From assembly GCA_030280995.1 (NCBI GenBank), contig JASXTE010000016.1, positions 18,605,501-18,669,500 on the forward strand: a stretch of 64,000 nucleotides of DNA, read 5' to 3'. Of the stretch, positions 45,132-56,181 are shown piece after piece. Under the pieces are notes generated by a model. The model did no database searches. It worked only from the letters and a program-made list of their open reading frames with translations, and was not told the DNA's origin. The stretch's first letter is position 1. The number at the start of each line of letters is the position of its first letter. This DNA comes from Hemileia vastatrix (taxonomy: Eukaryota > Basidiomycota > Pucciniomycetes > Pucciniales > Zaghouaniaceae). The position numbers and the translations under genes were made by a program.

Positions 45132-46035
45132 GCTAGCAACCATCACCTGAATTGCAACCTATTTGGCCTGGCAGTATCCAAGTTGGGTGTGAGCAGATTT
45201 TGTGCAGCCAACTTGCAGCAACAGAAAAAAATTATGGACATTTTCCAACATTGCAATACTGCTGGATCAGAGCATACAATTTTTTCTTTCCTTCCTCTAA
45301 TCCTCAGATTTTACCTGACACTCTTTCCATTGAATTTTTTTTTTTTTTGTAACGGTCTCTATTTTATTTTTTTTATTTACAATATCATAATTCACCTTCA
45401 TCTCTCTCCTCTGACATTTTACTATTTTTATATAGGTATAGTTTTTTTTGCTTTTTTTTGATTTGGTTCTAACAGCTCAATTCACAGCTAAAATGCTCAA
45501 CAATCAAGTATTCATCACAGTCTCATCTCCTGTGATTTCAAACAGACCAGATGATGAATATTTTAGTGAATCTAATGACGAATCAAACCAGCCATCTCAA
45601 GATACCTTCTTGGATGCTTCCACAAGGCAAATCAGTATTAAAGTTTAGACAGAATAATTTTTTTAATCCCTAGAAATGAGAATAGTTCTGGCCCATGCTG
45701 TAGATGATCCACTGGTGAGAGGGCACAATGCTACGAAAAGGTGGTCTCAGAGACTGAAAACCTTTTCTTCACTTGGGGTGTTGCAAACACAAATTTATCC
45801 TTCTTCAAAGAGAAAACAATATTAACTATTAATACAGGTGAGGAGGATTTGTGGTCAAATTATTTTCATGACCAAGTGTCTTAAAACACTTTATTGTAGA
45901 CTGCTATCATACCAAATGGGGGCATTTTTGCGGCTAGAAACAACACCTGATTAGAAACTGAAGAAATATTTCAAAAGTTTCTGGATATTGCAGCAACATT
46001 ACCTAAAGATAAAAGGATCATTTGTTGTGTTGAGC
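45098..46035 (+). pseudogene. Unrecognised gene fragment, 5' part (plus strand)
   Basis: An ATG inside the inverted-repeat arm starts MPPARKCPELNC, then TAG, then an open Cys-containing stretch (QPIWPGSIQVGCEQILC...) to about 45,350. Two later blocks flanked by acceptor-like AG read as exons: near 45,472 (LNNQVFITVSSPVISNRPDD) and near 45,678 (MRIVLAHAVDDPLVRGHNA). I do not recognise the family. The sequence continues after the nested retroelements at 56,393. It may be an accessory gene of the DNA transposon whose other strand carries a transposase. Confidence 0.35.
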
Positions 46036-46668
46036 TCTCACTGGACGGCTTATGCACAAGGTTGAAGGTGTTCCTGAGTAAGTGAGATTGGAAAAGCTGA
46101 TTGAGGTGTCACCAGATGGCCTACACACAAGGTCAAGGGTGTTCCTGAGTAAGTGAGACTAGTAAGGGTAATTGAGGACTACTTCAAAATACAGAGGATT
46201 ACTTTGAGGAAGTGACTCAAAGATATGTTGAAGATAAATTGAGTGCTTTGAGGCAAGTTCAAGGTGAATAATAATGTATGGAAGAGTAACACTAAAATTC
46301 AAGGAATATCACAAAGGGTTGTAACTTAATAATCAAAAGGGATTTAGGAGTTTTAGAAGTTCTGAATAGAGATTGATTATTAAGAAGGGTATGAAACAAT
46401 AATAGCTATATATAAATGTAAGTACTATCACAACAATATTTATAATTTAATTCTAATGAATGTCAAACCAAATCCACCCCATTATATAGATAACTCCACC
46501 TTGCATTGACCCCTTTAATAAACTGCCTTTACTTTATCACTGACCCTCCAAAATAACCCACAGATCCTTTAACCTTACTCCTATTCCTACTCACAGACCT
46601 TTAATTACCCTCAGACACACAATAACCCAACATTGAAAATATATCATTGATACTAGCACTAAAACATC

Positions 46669-47699
46669 TGTTACAGACCTAGATCCTTATGTACTTAGCT
46701 ATCAACTATATCTACCTGGAGACATGTCATCACTGGTTCCTCCGGTTCTATCCGGAGTCTAGCTGATGCTGTGTCAACAGGTTATGGGCTGTCCTGCATG
46801 GTAGTTCAGCAGCTCCACTTTGTAATGAAGTAAAAGTCAAACCCACCAGCTTCTTGAGTCCAACAACTTATCGCTGGTTTATCAAACCTTTCCCCTTCCC
46901 TTTGATGCCAGATACGGGTGTCATCTTGGGTCTTAGCCAACTCTTTCCTGCTTGCTTTGTGGCCAGAAACAGCCACAGATTCCTCTTAATCTTTTATATG
47001 CCAAAATTCCCTTTCCCTTGGCCTTAACAGGCTACAATTCTCAAAACCCATCTTGATAAAGACTTATTCTCATTACATCTCAATTTTGTTACATGTTGAC
47101 CCCGACAGGCAACATTCCCTATCCCTTTTGCATCTCAATTATCTAAAATCTACACCATAACAAGAGCAAGAGTGGAAAATCTCAACTTCGCACCTTTTAA
47201 ACTTCCAATTTTGCTCAATCTTCACTTTTTGTGCCAACTGTCTCAAATCTCATCAGCCACTTTTCTTTCCTTACTCTTCAAATCCATTCTCCCTGGCGCT
47301 TAAGTTTTTTCTTGTATTTTCATAAAGTACTTTGTAGTATGGTGCTATCTTAATGGGGGGGGATGTATTTACTTTATTCATTTTACTTTTCTTTACTCTT
47401 GTTAAATACATCTAACTATTGTGCTAGCTTACTTTAGATTTTAGATATTTTGTTACTTTTAAGTTTTTCTCTTGTTTTCTTCTTCTGCACTCTCATTAAA
47501 TTAGTTCTTTATTTTTTTTTCTTTGTTGCTAGTGAGTTCTCTTTATGTATAGTTATCCTGATATAGGTTGATAGCAAAGTGGGGGGGATGTTACGGACCT
47601 AGATCCTTATGTACTTAGCTATCAACTATATCTACTTGGAGACATGTCATCACTGGTTCATCCGGTTCTATCCGGAGTCTAGCTGATGCCGTGTCAACA
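46669..47699 (+). mobile_element. TRIM: 1,031-bp miniature LTR retrotransposon with 111-bp LTRs
   Basis: LTRs 46,669-46,779 and 47,589-47,699 start TGTTAC(A/G)GACC and end GTGTCAACA, differing at four positions. ACATC duplications flank the element (46,664-46,668 and 47,700-47,704). Directly after the 5' LTR comes GGTTATGGGC, complementary to the CAU anticodon region of initiator tRNA, as in Copia-type half-tRNA priming. A G-rich polypurine tract (AAAGTGGGGGGGGA) precedes the 3' LTR. The 0.8-kb interior has no supported coding region, so mobility must have depended on another element. Confidence 0.9.
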
Positions 47700-47721
47700 A
47701 CATCATGCATTTGCTTAAGGT

Positions 47722-48476
47722 TGTCACCAGACGACCTAAGCAAAAGGTCGAGGATGTTCCTGTAAGTGAGATGAGGGATTTTAGAAACTTCTTCGAAGCA
47801 CAGAGGAATGATTCGAGTAAATGATTCGAAGGTCACTCGAAGTAATAGCTATAGGTTTGAGGTTCGATCGAGAAGAATTATAAACTAGTTCCAAGGTAAT
47901 AATAATTCTTAAAATCTCACGAAGGGTTGGAAACTCAATAATCAAAGATTTAGGATTTAGAAATGAATATTGAGAAGGTAAAAGAAAGATACAATAACAA
48001 TGATTTAACTTTTAAGGATTTACCACTATTAATGTAAATACAATATTATAATTTAATTCTAAGGAATATCGAACCAAAATACCCAACTCCTTTTATATCC
48101 TTTGTTCCTCCTCGCATTGACCTCCCTTCCATTGACCATTACTAACATACACTTAGACCCTCTCCACTAAATATCCGTCCATGCTCAATTTACCCCTTTT
48201 AATTAATTAACAAAACTTTAATGAAAAAACTACTACTATACTATTTCGTTGATCCTAGCGCTGTGCGTTGCTTATTGAAAAGGACTAAGGTACCCTATTG
48301 GGAGATTGACTAATTTAGATTTAGAGTTTAGGCTAGCGCAGTTAAATAGTAAGTACACAAAGGAAAATCGCAGTTGCTATGGAGAATTGCTTTCTGCGCT
48401 TCGAGTATAGATTTAGGACTCGATATTATTGATTTATTGAGTTAATTTCGCCTCGAGTGTCACGTGGCGCGTGACA
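47722..48476 (-). repeat. 3' LTR of Gypsy-D
   Basis: 755 bp, TGTCACCAGACGACC to GTCACGTGGCGCGTGACA. Nearly identical to 55,408-56,181. It lies directly upstream of the antisense gene, whose TATA-like GTATAAAAAAC is only about 10 bp inside. Confidence 0.9.
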
Positions 48477-48585
48477 GATGCCCGGGTATAAAAAACACGA
48501 ACTCCGTTGAGCTTGAGCCATCTTCCCACACTAATTTCCCTTGTCTAATACTTTTTTCCCTCACCTCTTAATTATTTATTTTATA
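48477..48585 (+). promoter_or_regulatory. Putative promoter of the Gypsy-D antisense gene
   Basis: GGGTATAAAAAACACG at about 48,483-48,498 lies 90-100 bp upstream of the antisense ATG and just inside the LTR boundary. The intervening sequence is pyrimidine-rich. No convincing polypurine tract for gag-pol is seen at this boundary. Confidence 0.5.
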
Positions 48586-49513
48586 ATGAACTGCCCTACT
48601 CCCACACCCACGCCTCCACACCCTAAAGCGGATGGGGGAATAATCACACGACAGTTTTCACAGACTTGCACGGCTTGTGAAAGCATGGAATATTTCTGTG
48701 TCGAAAGTACGGCGACTCGAGGCCCTCGCCAGAAATGCGAGTTTTGCCGTTGGCGGCGAGTGGCGTGCGATGCGTTGACAAAGAACGCGGAAATCGAAAA
48801 ACGATTTACAAAAACTAAGTTTTGGGTAGTTCCGAAGACCACAGAGGTGGTCGAAGACATTTGGGATGTCTCGATCGAAGATGAACAATCGGTGGGGGAA
48901 AATGATAAGGAGTTGAACAACGAGATCTCAACCTGGGTAACCCAGGCCACGAGTTCGAAGCGAGGTGTCGAGGAAGAGGTCGACGAATTGGTGGAGGAGG
49001 ATGAAGATGAAGTCCCTGTTCCAGGGCGGGCACCCAAGAAACAACGGGTGGTCATCGAGGACGATGAGGAAGAGAGAGAGGTAGAGGTTGAAGTGGCGCC
49101 CAGGTTATTTCTAGAGCCTGACCCCATCTTCGAGGTAAGTTTTATTTGTTTGTTTTAAGGATGAAGTTACTGATGAGATTTTTTTTTTTAGACATCGAAT
49201 AACCTTGAAGAGCCGATTGCGGAGCCTGCACCGGTTATACCAACTGAGGCAAACCCTCCAGCCACGGAAGTAGTTGAAGAGCCCGAAGAAACCTTGTCAA
49301 GGTCGACGAGTAAGGTTCGCGGAAGAACTATGTGGGGAGGTCGACACTATTATTGACGCTGCTTCCTTTGACGTGGCAGAGGAGCTATTGGAGATGGGAG
49401 AGGTGGTTCCGGTAGGAGAGGAGGAGGTATTTGAGAAATGCAGGAAGGAAATAAGGGTAGTTTTGGAGAAAATGAAAAGATTGGTTCGAGAGAAGTTAAA
49501 AGAAAAGATTTGA
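48586..49513 (+). pseudogene. Antisense Zn2Cys6-like gene of Gypsy-D (spliced, frameshifted)
   Basis: ATG at 48,586. The N-terminal region has CX2CX6CX12CX2CX6C (residues about 26-58; CTACESMEYFC, then CEFCRWRRVAC), followed by a long acidic stretch (EEDEDEVPVPG, EDDEEEREVEVEVAP) resembling an activation domain in composition. A 57-bp intron (49,135-49,191, GTAAGT...TTTAG, phase 0) leads to an exon that is open in one frame to about 49,350. A 1-nt frame change near 49,305 is needed to enter the better C-terminal part (VRFAEELCGEVDTI...EKCRKEIRVVLEKMKRLV). The tail does not clearly resemble those of A1/A2. Transcription-factor-like function is inferred only. Confidence 0.65.
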
Positions 49514-50501
49514 AAAGAAAAGGAGATGTAAAGAAGTAGAAAAAAAATTGTATTTTAATTTTAATTTATTTTTATTTTATTTTATTATCAGTATTATTTT
49601 TTTTCATTGTAGGTGAATGTTGTTAATTTTATAAGATTTGAGAGAGAGAGAAAAAGAAAAGAAAAAAAAGAAAAAGAAGTTTTAAATAAAAAATTTTAGA
49701 ATTTGAAAGAGGAATTTTAAAGAAAGAAAAAGAAAGGTTGTTTTAATTGAAGGAGGTTTTAGTGTTTTAAAAAGGAAAATTTTTATGTAAGAAAAGAGAG
49801 AGAAAAAAGAAACGGTTTTGTGATTGAGATGAATTTGTTAAATTGAGAATTTTTGAAATTTTTTTTTTTTTTTTTTAAGAAATTTTAGTTGAAAAGAGAG
49901 GAAGAAGAAAGAAAAGAAAAAAACAGAATTTAGAATTTAAGAGAGTTTGAAAAGAAGAATTATTTGTTTCAAAGAATTATTATAGGGAGATTCAGGGGTT
50001 GAAGTTAAGTTCGAGGAAATGGTCATGTCGTACAAGATTTGATGATTCGAAGGAAAGAAAGTTTTTAAAAGAGAGAATAAAATTTTTTGGAAGAGAAGTT
50101 TTTTGAAGAGAATTTTAAATTTAAGAAAAGAATGTATTTAAAGAATTGAAAAAGAAAAGAAGGAAAATATTTAGAGAGATTTATGAGTTTTTTTATTTTA
50201 TTTTATTATTTATGTTTATTCTATTTTATTTTATTTTATTTTATTTTATTATTTATGTTTATTCTATTTTATTTTATTTTATTTTATTTTATTTAATTTA
50301 ATTTAATTTAATTTAATTTAATTTAATTTTATTTAATTTTAATTTTGATTTTAATTTTAGTTGGTTTTGGAGGAAATTTTATAGAAGGAGAAGAAAGAAA
50401 AAGAAGAGAGAAAAAAGAAAACAAGGCTAAAAAAATTTAAGAGGTGTTTTAGATTTTAAAGAAAGAAAGAAAAAGAAAAGAAAATTTTAAATAAAGAAAT
50501 T
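49514..50501. repeat. Purine-rich and pentanucleotide spacer between convergent Gypsy-D genes
   Basis: 49,620-50,160 is dominated by G/A runs with AAAGAAAAAG-type words. 50,196-50,340 holds (TTTTA)n passing into (TTTAA)n. No coding sequence is supported. It occupies the same place as the A/T spacer at 7,334-8,068 in Gypsy-A. Confidence 0.7.
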
Positions 50502-53500
50502 TTAAGGTTTTGGTTTTAAAGGATATTTCGAATGAAAAGATTTTAGGAGTTCAGGAGCGTTAGAAACATTGATGGCTGGTTCCCAGGATGTTTTGTCTGA
50601 GTCATTGAGGAAGCCTTCCCATTCCACGAGGTATTGAAGCTTCCCCTTGCGTATTCTTGAATCAAGGATACGACTTACTTCCCACTCTAGATGATCTTCT
50701 ACTTCGACCGGTTCCGGAGGGGGTTGGTTCTTGCCCGGGTATATTTCTCGAGCCAGTTCCAGGAGAGATACATGGAAAACAGGGTGAATCGCCTGCCATT
50801 TAGGAGGTAACTTGAGTCAAAATGCAGTTTTAGAGACTTCAGAGTCGATTTCGAATAGTCCCAAGCGCTTTTCAGCCAGTTTCTTTGATGGTCTTGTTGT
50901 TTGAATGTTTCGTGCATCGAGCCATACTTTGTCGCCTGGTTTAAAGGAAGGAGCAGATTGTTGATGTTTGTCGGCCTGTTCCTTGTATCTTTAAATCGCT
51001 GATTCCAAATTTGTTTTAAGTTCTTCTTGGAGTGGTGATATAGTTTGAAGATAATGTTCCGCAGGATGATTAGTTCCTACATGAATTGAGTTGAATCGAG
51101 GATGTTGTCCATAAATGGTTTTGAAGGGAGATTGTCGTGTCGAAGAATGAGTCGAGTTATTATAAGCAAATTCGGCCAATGGTAGCCATGTGGTCCAATC
51201 GTCTTGTTGGTAACTGACATACATTCGAAGATATTGTTCGAGGATTTGGTTAACTCTTTCTGTTTGACCATCGGTTTCAGGGTGATAGGCTGTGGAGAGA
51301 TTCCTCGTGATATTGAGTTGTCGACACAGTTGGGTCCAGAATGTGGATACAAACAATGAGCCTCTATCTGAAATAATATCATTTGGTAAGCCGTGTTTAG
51401 AAAATACATATTCTAGAAACAATTTTGACAAATCTTCTGCTGTAGCAGTAGTAGTGGTTTTAATAAAAATAGACATTTTTGAAAATCTATCTACTATTAC
51501 TAATATAGAATCAAAATCATTAGAAATAGGAAGTTGAGAAATGAAATCCATCGATAAAGATTCCCAAGGTTTAGAGGGAATAGGAAGTGGTTGAAGCAAC
51601 CCATGCTTCCGGTGACGGGGAGCCTTATTCCTATTACATTCGTAACAAGCTTTTATATAGGCCTTGATTTCCTTGGTCATACCTGGCCAGAAGAAATCCC
51701 TCGCTATTAACTGGTAGGTTTTATCAACCCCAAAATGACCAGCTAACGGAGAATCATGTCGACTGTTGAAAATCCATAATTTTATCTCATTGTTGTCGGG
51801 TATGACTACTCTACCTTCGAAGACTAATAGACCTGATTCAATACTAAATCTTTTGGCCCCTTGCTTCGAGAGTATTTTGTCTTTTAACCCTAAACAATAA
51901 TTGTCCTTCGACTGAGCTTCGAGGATGTTGGATAGTGGATTTCGAAAAGATTGAATTGTCATCGAATTAAGTTGATGAGTCTTTAACATTGATTCGTTGA
52001 ATATTGATTGCACATTTGCTGGGTTCTTTTCAGCAAATGCGTCCCCCCGCTGTGGGTAAACGTCGTCCCGACATGACAAGATATCTGGGACAATGCAGTT
52101 TTTCCCTGGGCGATAGGAAATAGAGAAAGAAAATTCAGACAAAAATTCAGCCCACCTGGCTTGACGCCTGGTTAACACTTTAGAAGACATGAAGTATTTC
52201 AAAGCATTATTGTCAGTCAGGATTTGAAAAGGACTATCTAGGATGAGAAGAAAAGAACGCCATTTTTTAAGACAATGGATAATAGCTAAAAGCTCTTTGT
52301 CATGAATTTCATAATTTAATTCCGCGGCTATGAGTTTGCGTGACTCAAAAGCAACAGGATGAAACAAATTTGTTTCAGGATTTAATTGGGAGATGGCCCC
52401 TGCAATAGCATAATCGCTCGCATCTGTCTCAACTATTGTCGAGGCGAAAGGATCAAAATGCCGAAGAATTGGGGCTGTGGTGAACGCCGTTTTTAGTGCT
52501 TCGAATTCCTTTCGTGCTGTAGAAGTAAAAACAAAAGGAATATCTTTTCTAAGAAGAGAAGTAAGATTGGAAATAGTTTTAGAGTAATCTTTAATAAATC
52601 TTCTATAGAAGTTTGCAAAACCCAAAAATCCTTGGAGTGATTTAATGTTTTTGGGCTCAGGCCATTCCAGGATTTTCTGGATTTTTTTATCATCCATGAC
52701 TAAACCATCAGTGGACAACGTAAAACCCAAAAAATCAATTGATTTGAGGTGGAATTCGCATTTATTATGCTTGGCGTAGAGACCATGATCTCGAAGACAA
52801 TTTAGGACCTGTCGAACATGATGAATATGTTCATCCAGTGTTTTCGAGAATATTAAAATATCATCTAAATAGACGACTACAAATTGTTCAACAACATCCT
52901 GAAAGATATCATTAACAAAAGTTTGAAAAGTTGAAGGTGCGTTACATAATCCAAAAGGCATAACTAAATATTCAAAACTACCAAATCTAGTGCGCATTGC
53001 AATCAGTGGTTCATGACCTTCCGCAATGCAAATAAGATTGTAAGTGCCTCTAAGATCAATTTTAGAAAAGAAATTAGCACCATTGAAAAGGGTAAGAAGT
53101 AATGACATAGGAGGAACAGGATATGCATTCTTCTTCGTGACTGTGTTGAGCTTTCTATAGTCAACACACAACCTAAGACTACCGTCCTTCTTTTTTACAA
53201 AGAGGACAGGAGAGCTGGTTGGAGATTTACTGGCTCTGATGAAACCTTTGGCTACATTCTCTGCAATGTAGTCTCGAAGAACTTGAGATTCGTCCTTCAA
53301 TAAAGAATAGACAGGACCTGCCAGAGGTACTGGGCCTATTAACTCTATTTGATGGTCGTAGGGTCGATGAGGTGGTAACTTATCGGCCTTGCGGATTGAG
53401 AAAACATCGAGGAAATCGTGGTAGATTTCCGGTAGAGTTGATTTGATGGCTTCAACGTTTATTTGGTCGTCCTCTTCATCTTTGAGAGAATCTGTCGAGG

Positions 53501-54151
53501 GGATACCTGTATTGAGAGAGCATAATTCGATTACTTTGAGGCAATTTAAATCCTCTTTGAGTGAAGTCATCGAGCTAGAAGGGTTAGCCAATTGCTCATT
53601 TAAAGAAGGTACAGATGCTTGCAAGTCATCTGGCAGAGACTTGTCCTCTAGCAGGACGTTGTCAGGCGGGTTGTTTAACTCCCTATTGACCTGCATTGAA
53701 GAATCAGAAATATACTTAGAGCGTGGGGTGATCAATCCCCTAGTCCAATCAATTTCGGGATTCCAATGCATTAAAAAGTCATGGCAAAGAATGGTATCAT
53801 TCATCCTTGGGGCGTCCAAGACTGATAATTCCCACTCGAAGGGGGGGAAATTCGGAAAGTTGAAAACCCATAAAACTTTCTTACTTACCCAATATTTGGG
53901 TTCCTCTGATTCTACCAAATAGATGGGAGTTCAATTGATATCTGTAAATGTTAGTTGAAGCTTCTCGGAAAAAGATAAACTAACAAAAGAAATTGAAGCT
54001 CCAGAGTCTATAAGACAACTGAAGGGGATATCCTCCTTAAAAAGAATGAATCTCAAGCGGTTTAAGGCAACTCCAGTCCTTAAGACATGGAGGTTCTGTG
54101 CACTGGGAGAGATAAGATAGTTTGCTTTGCACACAAGTAAACTATCTACTA
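50502..54151 (-). pseudogene. Gypsy-D protease-RT-RNase H-integrase-chromodomain frame
   Basis: Entered by -1 frameshift from gag. Protease SCLIDSGASISFVS (about 54,010). RT: SSPVLFVKKKDGSLRLCVDY, MPFGLCNAPSTFQ and VVYLDDILIFS (about 52,860). RNase H: IVETDASDYAIAG (about 52,425). Integrase: H-x-H...CYECNR, MDFISQLP, ISDRGSLFVS and AYHPETDGQTERVNQ. A chromodomain follows at about 50,530-50,690 (EWEVSRILDSRIRKGKLQYL, then WEPAINV). The frame is continuous apart from TGA 53,931-53,933, TAA 50,991-50,993 and TGA 50,817-50,819, all explicable as C-to-T changes. Tf1/sushi-like chromovirus by motif and priming evidence. Confidence 0.92.
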
Positions 54152-55336
54152 GTTTTTTGACTTTGAACTAGTACCTTCTCTTTCCTTCAACTTTACACAG
54201 TCTTCCAACTTGTGCTTACCCCCACAATACATATATAACCCATTATCTGCTCGTCTCTTCCTCTCAGCTTCTTTAAGTTCCCCTTTAGGATCCAGTACTT
54301 TGCTGATATCGCCTGGGGTCGAGCCTTTTGGTCGAGGTTTATCCTTTCCCTTATTGGGTTTGGATTGAGTCGAGGAGGATTGATTTGGTCGTGGGTGTGA
54401 AGAAGGTCCCGATTTAAAATTTAGGCCTTGAGATTTGTTGGCATATTGACGATGTTGAAGTCGTCCTTGATAAACGCCGTCAAGTTCAAGGGTTTGATCC
54501 ATTAAATCCGTTAAAGTATTCATCTTCTGACCGTGAAGATTTAATTGATCTAGAATCCTCGAAGGAAGTCCTTTCTTGAAATGATACTTAAGGGCAGCAT
54601 CATTCCAACCTACTCGAGTTTGAAGTGCTCTGAAGTTTGAGATATATTCAGAAGCTTTACCATTATCACTCATGAGAAGAAAATCAAGTTCAATTTCCGC
54701 GTTGTCCGTTTCATTAGGGTCCCCAAACAACGTAAAAAGTTGGTCCTCGAATTTTTCCCAATTATTGATAAGTAAGTGGGTTTCTGTCGAAGAAAGCATG
54801 AGTAGATAAGGTTCGAACCATCTTGCTGCTTTTCCGGCTAGGAATGAAGAAGCGTAAACAACCTTTGATCGGTCTCTGTTAAAGGTTCGAGGATCATTAT
54901 GGAACAGTAGCTTGCAGGCTTGCAAGAAGGGTCGCAATCTGTCGGGGTGATCTCCGTCGAATTTGTCTGGAGATTTCATAGAAGGAGTTTTGAACTTAGA
55001 TCCCTCTGAAGACGTTGGATTTGAAAGGGTTTTCATAAAAAGTCTCATGAAATCTTCCAGAGAGTTAGATGGTCCTGGTTCTGAGGATTGGCCAGAAGGG
55101 TGATTGGCAGGGGCGGATGGTGCCTCATGCATTGTATCCTCTCCTTCTTCTTCATCACTAGAATCCTCAAAATCTTGTGGAATGTCTTCTACAGATTGAA
55201 CTGAATGTTGCCGTTCCCTAAGGTCAAGTGGTTCCAAAGAGTGAGTGCAAGAAACAGACCTTGTGGCTGTTGGCCTGCCTCTAGCGCAAGCTCTAGTAGT
55301 AGCGCCCGTAGGAGGAGTGTGTTGAACAGGTGCCAC
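54149..55336 (-). pseudogene. Gypsy-D gag (395 codons, ATG lost)
   Basis: The frame begins at a GTG (55,336) one codon after an in-frame TAA, where an ATG would be expected. It has a basic N-terminus (RACARGRP), an acidic linker, then the gag domain (DKFDGDHPDRLRPFLQACKL, FLAGKAARWFEPYL, WEKFEDQLFTLFGDP), a basic Pro/Ser-rich segment and a degenerate zinc knuckle (YMYCGGKHKLEDC, first Cys apparently lost). It ends KSKN followed by two TAG codons; the slippery heptamer lies directly before the first. Confidence 0.85.
54152..54158 (-). promoter_or_regulatory. -1 ribosomal frameshift site A AAA AAC at the gag stop
   Basis: In gag frame the codons are TCA AAA AAC TAG. A -1 slip on A AAA AAC gives next codons CTA GTA GAT, which opens directly into the protease frame without an intervening stop. 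Confidence 0.75.
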
Positions 55337-55392
55337 TTAAAATTTTAGAAACACCTAAAAGGACGTAGTAGTGCAAAGAATGAGAACTACGG

Positions 55393-55406
55393 AGAATTAT
55401 ATTATA
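55393..55406 (-). promoter_or_regulatory. Putative self-priming primer binding site of Gypsy-D
   Basis: One base from the 5' LTR, the minus strand reads TATAATATAATTCT. It is complementary at 13 of 14 positions to AGAATTAAATTATA, which lies (minus strand, 55,746-55,733) about 37 nt downstream of the LTR TATA box (GATATAAAAGG). This is the geometry of Tf1-type self-primed elements. Confidence 0.6.
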
Positions 55407-55407
55407 C

Positions 55408-56181
55408 TGTCACCGGACGACCTACGCACAAGGTCGAGGATGTTCCTGTAATTGAGATGAGGGATTTTAGAAACTTCTTCGAAGCACAGAGGAATGATTC
55501 GAGGAAATGATTCGAAGGTCACTCGAAGTAATAGCTATAGGTTCGAGGTTTGATCGAGAAGAATTATAAACTAGTTCCATGGTAATAATAATTCTTAAAA
55601 TCTCACGAAGGGTTGGAAACTCAATAATCAAAGATTTAGGACTTAGAAATGAATATTGAGAAGGTAAAAGAAAGATACAATAACAATGATTTAACTTTTA
55701 AGGATTTACCACTATTAATGTAAATACAATATTATAATTTAATTCTAAGGAATATCGAACCAAAATACCCAACTCCTTTTATATCCTTTGTTCCTCCTCG
55801 CATTGACCTCCCTTCCATCGCAGCATTCCCATTCCATTGACCATTACTAACATACACTTAGACCCTCTCCACTAAATATCCGTCCATGCTCAATTTACCC
55901 CTTTTAATTAATTAACAAAACTTTAATGAAAAAACTACTACTATACTATTTTGTTGATCCTAGCGCTGTGCGTCGCTTATTGAAGAGGACTAAGGTACCC
56001 TATTGGGAGATTGACTAATTTAGATTTAGAGTTTAGGCTAGCGCAGTTAAATAGTAAGTACACAAAGGAAAATCGCAGTTGCTATGGAGAATTGCTTTCT
56101 GCGCTTCGAGTATAGATTTAGGACTCTATATTATTGATTTATTGAGTTAATTTCGCCTCGAGTGTCACGTGGCGCGTGACA
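55408..56181 (-). repeat. 5' LTR of Gypsy-D
   Basis: 774 bp, TGTCACCGGACGACC to GCGTGACA. Minus-strand TATA box near 55,780. It contains the 19-bp insertion absent from the other LTR. Confidence 0.9.

Larger units (their letters stand above)
47722..56181 (-). mobile_element. Gypsy-D: complete chromodomain Ty3 element with an antisense gene
   Basis: LTRs 47,722-48,476 and 55,408-56,181 start TGTCACC and end GCGTGACA. Target duplication AAGGT is at 47,717-47,721 and 56,182-56,186. On the minus strand: gag, a -1 frameshift site, protease-RT-RNase H-integrase-chromodomain. On the plus strand, next to the 3' LTR, lies a spliced Zn2Cys6-like gene. The right LTR carries a 19-bp insertion relative to the left (near 55,819). 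Pol has three nonsense codons and gag lacks an ATG. Confidence 0.93.

Noticed and set aside
47353..47366. Second G-run followed by TGTATT inside the TRIM as another LTR start
   Set aside because: The sequence after it does not match the 111-bp LTR, so it is not a terminal repeat.
48576..49127. Long minus-strand open frame opposite the Zn2Cys6-like gene of Gypsy-D
   Set aside because: Ser- and Thr-runs mirror the acidic Glu/Asp codons of the plus-strand gene; it has no family motifs and is a shadow frame.
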